In this document: positions 6,049 to 9,677 of the stretch, one piece after another
Numbering within the stretch: the first letter of the stretch is position 1
Layout of the letters: the number at the start of each line of letters is the position of its first letter
Assembly: GCA_964411505.1 (NCBI GenBank)
Contig: CAYPLH010000096.1
Coordinates: 1-9,677 of the forward strand
Length of the DNA: 9,677 nucleotides
Direction of reading: 5' to 3'
From: CAYPLH01 sp964411505
Lineage (GTDB): Bacteria > Bacillota > Clostridia > CAYPLH01 > DUMO01
Position numbers and translations under genes: made by a program
The notes under the pieces: model-generated
Database searches by the model: none
What the model was told of the DNA's origin: nothing
Seen by the model: the letters and a program-made list of their open reading frames with translations, nothing else

Positions 6049-6435
6049 TCAAACTCTAACTAAAATATTTTCATCCACAAATAAGTTCCTATGCTTGAAT
6101 TCAGCAGGAGATTTATACATAAACAGCAAGCGTAAATTGCCCCTTGCATTGCAATCGAAGAATGGCTGTTCCTTCATGTAATACTCTTTTTTCCACACCC
6201 ATGCAGGAATTTTTAGCCCATGATCATTGGCAAGTTTATGAACCGCAGCTGCAAATAATGCCTTGTGTGCTCTATCAACGTTTATACAATCAATTGGCTC
6301 TTGCATAATCATTAGCTCTCTGATTTGGTCTGATTGCCGGTAGAATTCATCTAAGAAATCACCAAAAGCAATCCAAAAACCCTCGCCGTTATTAACGGCA
6401 GCCAACGCTTGGTTAACTGTAATCAATGTACTCAC
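6049..6435 (-). CDS. Unknown protein with conserved SPAEFKHRN-type C-terminus
   Basis: 128 residues counted from the GTG at 6435. Two blocks look conserved: GEGFWIAFGDFLDEFY (17-32), and near the end KSPAEFKHRNLFVDENIL (108-125), preceded by IPAWVWKKEYY (76-86). I recall similar blocks in the C-terminal parts of small bacterial proteins of unknown function, some with an N-terminal helix-turn-helix and often beside a toxin- or nucleotidyltransferase-like partner; here no DNA-binding domain precedes them. No signal peptide or membrane segment is present, so it should be cytoplasmic. The start is uncertain. GTG 6435 would sit at the very 5' end of the transcript from the promoter 10 bases upstream. 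TTG 6426 instead has GAGGTG (6433-6438) 6 bases ahead and would give 125 residues. Confidence 0.7.
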   Translation of the reverse strand: MSTLITVNQALAAVNNGEGFWIAFGDFLDEFYRQSDQIRELMIMQEPIDCINVDRAHKALFAAAVHKLANDHGLKIPAWVWKKEYYMKEQPFFDCNARGNLRLLFMYKSPAEFKHRNLFVDENILVRV

Positions 6436-6444
6436 CTCACCTAT

Positions 6445-6473
6445 ATTATACTCAAGCCTACCAAAAACATCAA
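6445..6473 (-). promoter_or_regulatory. Sigma-A-type promoter of the 128-residue gene
   Basis: On the minus strand TTGATG (6468-6473), a 17-base spacer and a perfect TATAAT (6445-6450). The expected transcript start is at about 6437-6439, only a few bases before the GTG (6435) and about 11-13 before the TTG (6426), so the message has almost no leader. Confidence 0.7.
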
Positions 6474-6538
6474 TATTTTCACAGCTTCAGCGTTGCTCTC
6501 ACCGCATTGACAGTTACTACTACACGGATATACTAGAC

Positions 6539-6772
6539 TTATGTATGCATAAAAAGCTTCGGGTACTTTGGAACTCTAAATCCACATTTCTCATATAAGT
6601 CATGGGCATTAGTAGTTTTAAGTATTCCCCACAGGCCTTTGAGCTCTTCAGTATTTACAACACACTCTACCAGCCATTTAGCCAAGCCTTTGCCTCTGTA
6701 TTCTTCAATTATAAATACATCTCCCAGATAATAACCACAATATCTGCAGTATTTTTTTAAGACCTCATTCAT
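6539..6772 (-). pseudogene. GNAT-family N-acetyltransferase, N-terminal half lost
   Basis: 77 residues matching the C-terminal half of small GNAT acetyltransferases of about 140 residues. GDVFIIEEY (17-25) is the central strand, RGKGLA (26-31) the acetyl-CoA pyrophosphate loop (R/Q-x-x-G-x-G/A), and LYEKCGF the Tyr-bearing C-terminal motif. The strands and helices that normally precede these, about 60 residues, are missing. In their place is a short lead (MNEVLKKYCRYCGY) with one Cys-x-x-Cys pair. The ATG is 10 bases after the lipoprotein stop, with a weak AGGA (6781-6784). The frame is open upstream only to TAA at 6800-6802 and has no start there. It may be translated as a fragment, but it lacks half of the fold, so activity is unlikely. 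Confidence 0.75.
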
Positions 6773-6782
6773 TTTTATTTTC

Positions 6783-8480
6783 CTATTCTCCGCTGTTTTT
6801 TAATAGTTCAAATAACGCTTCAATATATTTTGAATATCCATCTTTTGTTTTTTGCACTATAGGCATATTTGAAATATCCCTTATGTAATCATCTATAACT
6901 TTATCAAGGTTACTTTCATTTTGTGTAAATATCTCTTTAAAAAAATCTATTGTTTTCAAGCCATAAGCAATTCTATCCTCTGTCGAAGATATATAAATAT
7001 TTTTATTATATATTTCATTTAATTTACCGATGCCAATGTCTGTATTCCCTTTTACATAATCATTAAGTGAAATAGCGCCACGTTCGGGGACAGTGGAGAT
7101 TAGCTCAAGCATTTTATCCCAGTTGTTTGGATGGAAATCCCTTTTTCCTTCAAATTCAAATTTTATGAAGTATTCAAATTGCTTTTCACCAAATACTTCC
7201 CTACCGCCATCTATTACATAACCTTTACCCTCCTTACCATATATAAACAAATCATAGTTTTCCTGTTCGCTATAAAGCCATTCAATAAAGCGCAGCATTT
7301 CATCCGGATTTTTTGAATTCGCACTTACATATAAAACCTTTAAGTAGGGCTGAACCGCTTTGCATGTAGATTTTTTCATTCCCTCTTTGTTAAATATGTA
7401 CATATCATATTCACTTGCATTTATTAAAGCCTGCTTATCAAAAATAGAATCCGAGCGCATATAATTACTTATGTTTGTAACAATAGTTGCATAGTCATCC
7501 GTTTTAACTTTTGAAATATCTTCCGCCATCCAAAAATCAACTAACCCACTTTTTTGCCATTGGCTCAATTTCAACATATATCTTTTAAAATCCGGAAGCT
7601 GTACTGCCTCTATAATATCCAATCTATTCACTTTTATAATGTTTTCAACATCATTGTTTTTATAATAGTAATCAACCGATGAACCTATCATTCCCATTTG
7701 TCCTGTAACATCACTATAACCGTTTATATTAGCCCATAAGGAAAAAACAGGAAGAGAGCCTGGAATAGCATTTGATATATTTATCGGAAACAAACCGGGT
7801 TTAAACTGCTTATCATTCACTTCAACCCACTTTAAAAGCTCCTCATAATCATCAATTGTATCTATGTCTTTTCCATATCTCTTTGCAATTTCTTTTCTAA
7901 TCAACAAAACTGAATAATCTAAATATTGAAAATCACCCGTCGGAATACCATATATTCTGTTTTGTTCATCCATGAATAGTTTGCTTAAACTATCCCTATA
8001 GTAGTGCTTTCTAACATCTTTATTATAAGTATCAGCATAGTATACTGGAGCACTCTCTTTATATATATCCGTTACTTCCATAATTAGCCCATTATTTTTT
8101 AAATTTACTATTTCATCCTTTGAAAAATATGAATCAAAAAAAACAACATTTTTCACTTCTTCGAGCTTTGTCTTCACATATTCTTTGTATTTCTCTTGAA
8201 AATTTTCTGAGTTTGGTACAATATCAATACTTATATTAAACCCTTCTCCTTTTAGCTGCTCTTCAAGTGAATTTGTATACTCGTTCATTTTTGTTTGTGT
8301 TATTGTATTTTTTAAAACTATATCCTGTGGAAGAACTAAAGCAAAGTGGGGAATCGCATCGCTCGCTATATCCTCTAGGCTGCCACTGGCAGGATCTTTA
8401 GTCTTTTTACCGCATGAAGTAAAGAGCATCATCACGGCTAATAAAATTAATATACCCTTAATCGTTTTTGATTTTTGCAT
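6783..8480 (-). CDS. Extracellular solute-binding lipoprotein (family 1 type)
   Basis: A 565-residue secreted lipoprotein. The signal (KSKTIKGILILLAVMMLFTSC) has lipobox FTSC with Cys23. Mature features fit large family 1 solute-binding proteins: VVFFDSY (112-118, position of the PDII-type motif), RIYGIP (175-180), then IDDYEELLKWVE and later SKNPDEMLRFIEWLYSEQ, the hinge-proximal helix typical of sugar-binding members. Length is full. ATG 8480 is chosen because GGAGGG (8488-8493) lies 7 bases upstream; the in-frame ATG at 8495 overlaps that ribosome site. The upstream gene on the same strand ends 69 bases before this ATG with no terminator between, so co-transcription is likely. No importer permease or ATPase adjoins it, so substrate and partner are unknown. 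It is not a close copy of the broken lipoprotein gene at 1757-2128. Confidence 0.85.
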   Translation of the reverse strand: MQKSKTIKGILILLAVMMLFTSCGKKTKDPASGSLEDIASDAIPHFALVLPQDIVLKNTITQTKMNEYTNSLEEQLKGEGFNISIDIVPNSENFQEKYKEYVKTKLEEVKNVVFFDSYFSKDEIVNLKNNGLIMEVTDIYKESAPVYYADTYNKDVRKHYYRDSLSKLFMDEQNRIYGIPTGDFQYLDYSVLLIRKEIAKRYGKDIDTIDDYEELLKWVEVNDKQFKPGLFPINISNAIPGSLPVFSLWANINGYSDVTGQMGMIGSSVDYYYKNNDVENIIKVNRLDIIEAVQLPDFKRYMLKLSQWQKSGLVDFWMAEDISKVKTDDYATIVTNISNYMRSDSIFDKQALINASEYDMYIFNKEGMKKSTCKAVQPYLKVLYVSANSKNPDEMLRFIEWLYSEQENYDLFIYGKEGKGYVIDGGREVFGEKQFEYFIKFEFEGKRDFHPNNWDKMLELISTVPERGAISLNDYVKGNTDIGIGKLNEIYNKNIYISSTEDRIAYGLKTIDFFKEIFTQNESNLDKVIDDYIRDISNMPIVQKTKDGYSKYIEALFELLKNSGE

Positions 8481-8549
8481 TGTTAAACCCTCCATTTTCT
8501 TTTCTAATCACAAGCGAATATATGCAACGTTTTTAATATCCATCCCCTT

Positions 8550-9677
8550 TTAATTTCTCAGCACATCAATTACCTTCCCGTCATGGTCTAAAATAAGCCG
8601 TACCCAGTCTCCTATTTTATAAGAATCTTTACTTACATTGAGCGTATCCAAGTCCATGTCTATGCTTAATTCATATTGCTTATTATCGCCCAAAACTACC
8701 GCTTTTGGCATAAGCTTATTTGGATATATGCTTTTTATATATCCTGTAATATCGGTCGCTATTGAGACAAAATAACCGTTTCCATTCCATATGTCGGTCA
8801 CCTTGTATAGCCCATCATACTGCTGTATCTCAGACTTTTGTATTATCTTGTCCTGCCGCATTAAGACATCCTCGTCGGTTATCCCCATTTTGCTCATATA
8901 CTCATCAATCAGGCTTAAGGAATATACTATTTCCGGTTTACTGTAAACAGGATCAAAGAGGAGCGCATATTCATAGCCTCTGTTATGTACATCGTAACCA
9001 AAAATTATTGATAAATTGTATTTTAGCAATCCTAACGCTTTTTCGTAGGTGATAAGCGAGCCCTTGTAATAATAACGAGCTGTTTCGGGCATATGAATCT
9101 TTTGCTTGCCGGTAGTTATAAGGTAGCTTTCCGATGCATTTACAACTGTATAGGCCTCTGTAATATTAAGCTTTTCGCATACCTTGACTATGGTTGTTCC
9201 GTCTAACACCAGCTTATATTTGCCCCCCAGCTCAAATTCTGCGTCGCTGTCTGCATAAAATATTCCTTTATCAATCAACACCCGTTTCGTCCCTATGCTT
9301 TCAGAAACCGCACCATCACCAATGATGGTACATTCGGTAAAGGGACCTGATGCATAGATGATAGGAACAATACCCTCAGTCTTGTCGTCATGCCCCAGCA
9401 ATAATGTCACCTTGTTCCCCACTTTAAAGGAATCGGTTAAACCCTTCGCTTTTTTGATATCCAACCCGCTTCCTATTTCATAGCTTTTTCCATCAATCTC
9501 TATGCTTTTCGGAGATAATTTATTGGGCTTTATATCTGTAATCCTGCCCTCTACTTTCTTGTTAAAAACAGCTATATACCTATTGTTGCCCAGAATATTG
9601 CAAACTTCATAAACAACATCGAATTTTTCTATCTTATCCGCCTCTATTATTTCTCCGCTTCTTATAATCGTTTTACC
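8550..9677 (-). CDS. Surface-type repeat protein, C-terminal part (5' end outside window)
   Basis: The frame stays open to the window edge, so at least 375 residues are visible and the true start lies beyond 9677; the TTG at 9464 is internal. Two related modules of about 85-90 residues can be seen, at about 19-104 and 287-375. Each has a segment ending in PNKL-x-PK, a G-K-x-YE(I/L) strand, and a (F/Y)K(V/I)G(N/D)-x-V-x-L-x-L-x-HD-x-K end. The region between (about 105-286) may hold degenerate copies, for example KYKLVLDGTTIVKVCE (about 153-168). The module resembles C-terminal repeats of S-layer homology-domain proteins of cellulolytic clostridia, so a cell-surface location is inferred. No SLH domain or signal peptide is in the visible part. 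It precedes and probably shares a transcript with the lipoprotein gene. Confidence 0.7.
   Translation of the reverse strand, partial: GKTIIRSGEIIEADKIEKFDVVYEVCNILGNNRYIAVFNKKVEGRITDIKPNKLSPKSIEIDGKSYEIGSGLDIKKAKGLTDSFKVGNKVTLLLGHDDKTEGIVPIIYASGPFTECTIIGDGAVSESIGTKRVLIDKGIFYADSDAEFELGGKYKLVLDGTTIVKVCEKLNITEAYTVVNASESYLITTGKQKIHMPETARYYYKGSLITYEKALGLLKYNLSIIFGYDVHNRGYEYALLFDPVYSKPEIVYSLSLIDEYMSKMGITDEDVLMRQDKIIQKSEIQQYDGLYKVTDIWNGNGYFVSIATDITGYIKSIYPNKLMPKAVVLGDNKQYELSIDMDLDTLNVSKDSYKIGDWVRLILDHDGKVIDVLRN

Noticed and set aside
7131..7316. Plus-strand frame inside the full-length lipoprotein gene
   Set aside because: Short antisense shadow; the opposite strand is clearly coding over its whole length.
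8762..9052. Plus-strand frame inside the surface repeat protein gene
   Set aside because: Antisense shadow rich in Cys, His and Arg, with no motif or ribosome site.
9462..9464. TTG at 9464 as the start of the surface protein
   Set aside because: The frame stays open to 9677 with sequence that belongs to the first repeat module (YEIGSG before the TTG), so it is an internal Leu.
1..9677. CRISPR array, insertion sequence or group II intron
   Set aside because: No regularly spaced repeats, no transposase-like or reverse-transcriptase-like frames, and no terminal repeats with target duplications were found.

Overview
The window looks like chromosomal DNA from an anaerobic, low-GC Firmicute, most likely a member of the Clostridia. 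The clues are strong AT bias, strong GGAGG-type ribosome sites, use of TTG and GTG starts, and an acid-rich repeat protein resembling the C-terminal parts of surface (S-layer homology) proteins of Ruminiclostridium/Acetivibrio-type clostridia. The genus is inferred from family resemblance only.

Region 1 (1-386) is gene-free. It ends in the 3' part of a serine tRNA gene (anticodon CGA) that starts abruptly at the anticodon loop and has no 5' half. Three 10-bp direct repeats lie against the break. This is the expected form of the distal attachment site of an element integrated into a tRNA gene, with the element to the left and the original chromosome to the right. Further left are an 18-bp perfect inverted repeat and a patch richer in G+C. 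No integrase is visible.

Region 2 (400-1242, + strand) holds a tRNA-type terminator hairpin whose descending arm contains the -35 box of the next promoter. Then come a VapB/VapC toxin-antitoxin pair with overlapping genes and a strong bidirectional terminator.

Region 3 (1320-5552) contains a SAM-dependent methyltransferase gene that has lost its C-terminal part. It collides tail to tail, within about 10 bp, with a solute-binding lipoprotein gene that has also lost its C-terminal part. That lipoprotein is the last gene of a compact minus-strand operon: ECF sigma factor, six-TM membrane protein, ABC ATPase, ABC-2 permease, lipoprotein. Every junction overlaps or abuts. The layout suggests an envelope-signal-responsive ABC-2 system in which the membrane protein might be the anti-sigma factor and the lipoprotein an external sensor or substrate partner.

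Region 4 (5553-6538) is a roughly 500-bp AT-rich gap with one possible structured RNA and a possible 19-codon gene relic. It is followed by a 128-residue protein of unknown function that has its own minus-strand promoter and almost no leader.

Region 5 (6539-9677, minus strand) is another collinear group: the C-terminal part of a surface-type repeat protein (5' end beyond the window), a full-length solute-binding lipoprotein, and a GNAT acetyltransferase that lacks its N-terminal half.

At least three genes are broken (methyltransferase, first lipoprotein, GNAT) beside a tRNA attachment site, so this looks like a rearranged accessory region. The best candidate for an under-described system is the sigma/membrane protein/ABC-2/lipoprotein operon; in this copy its last gene is damaged.
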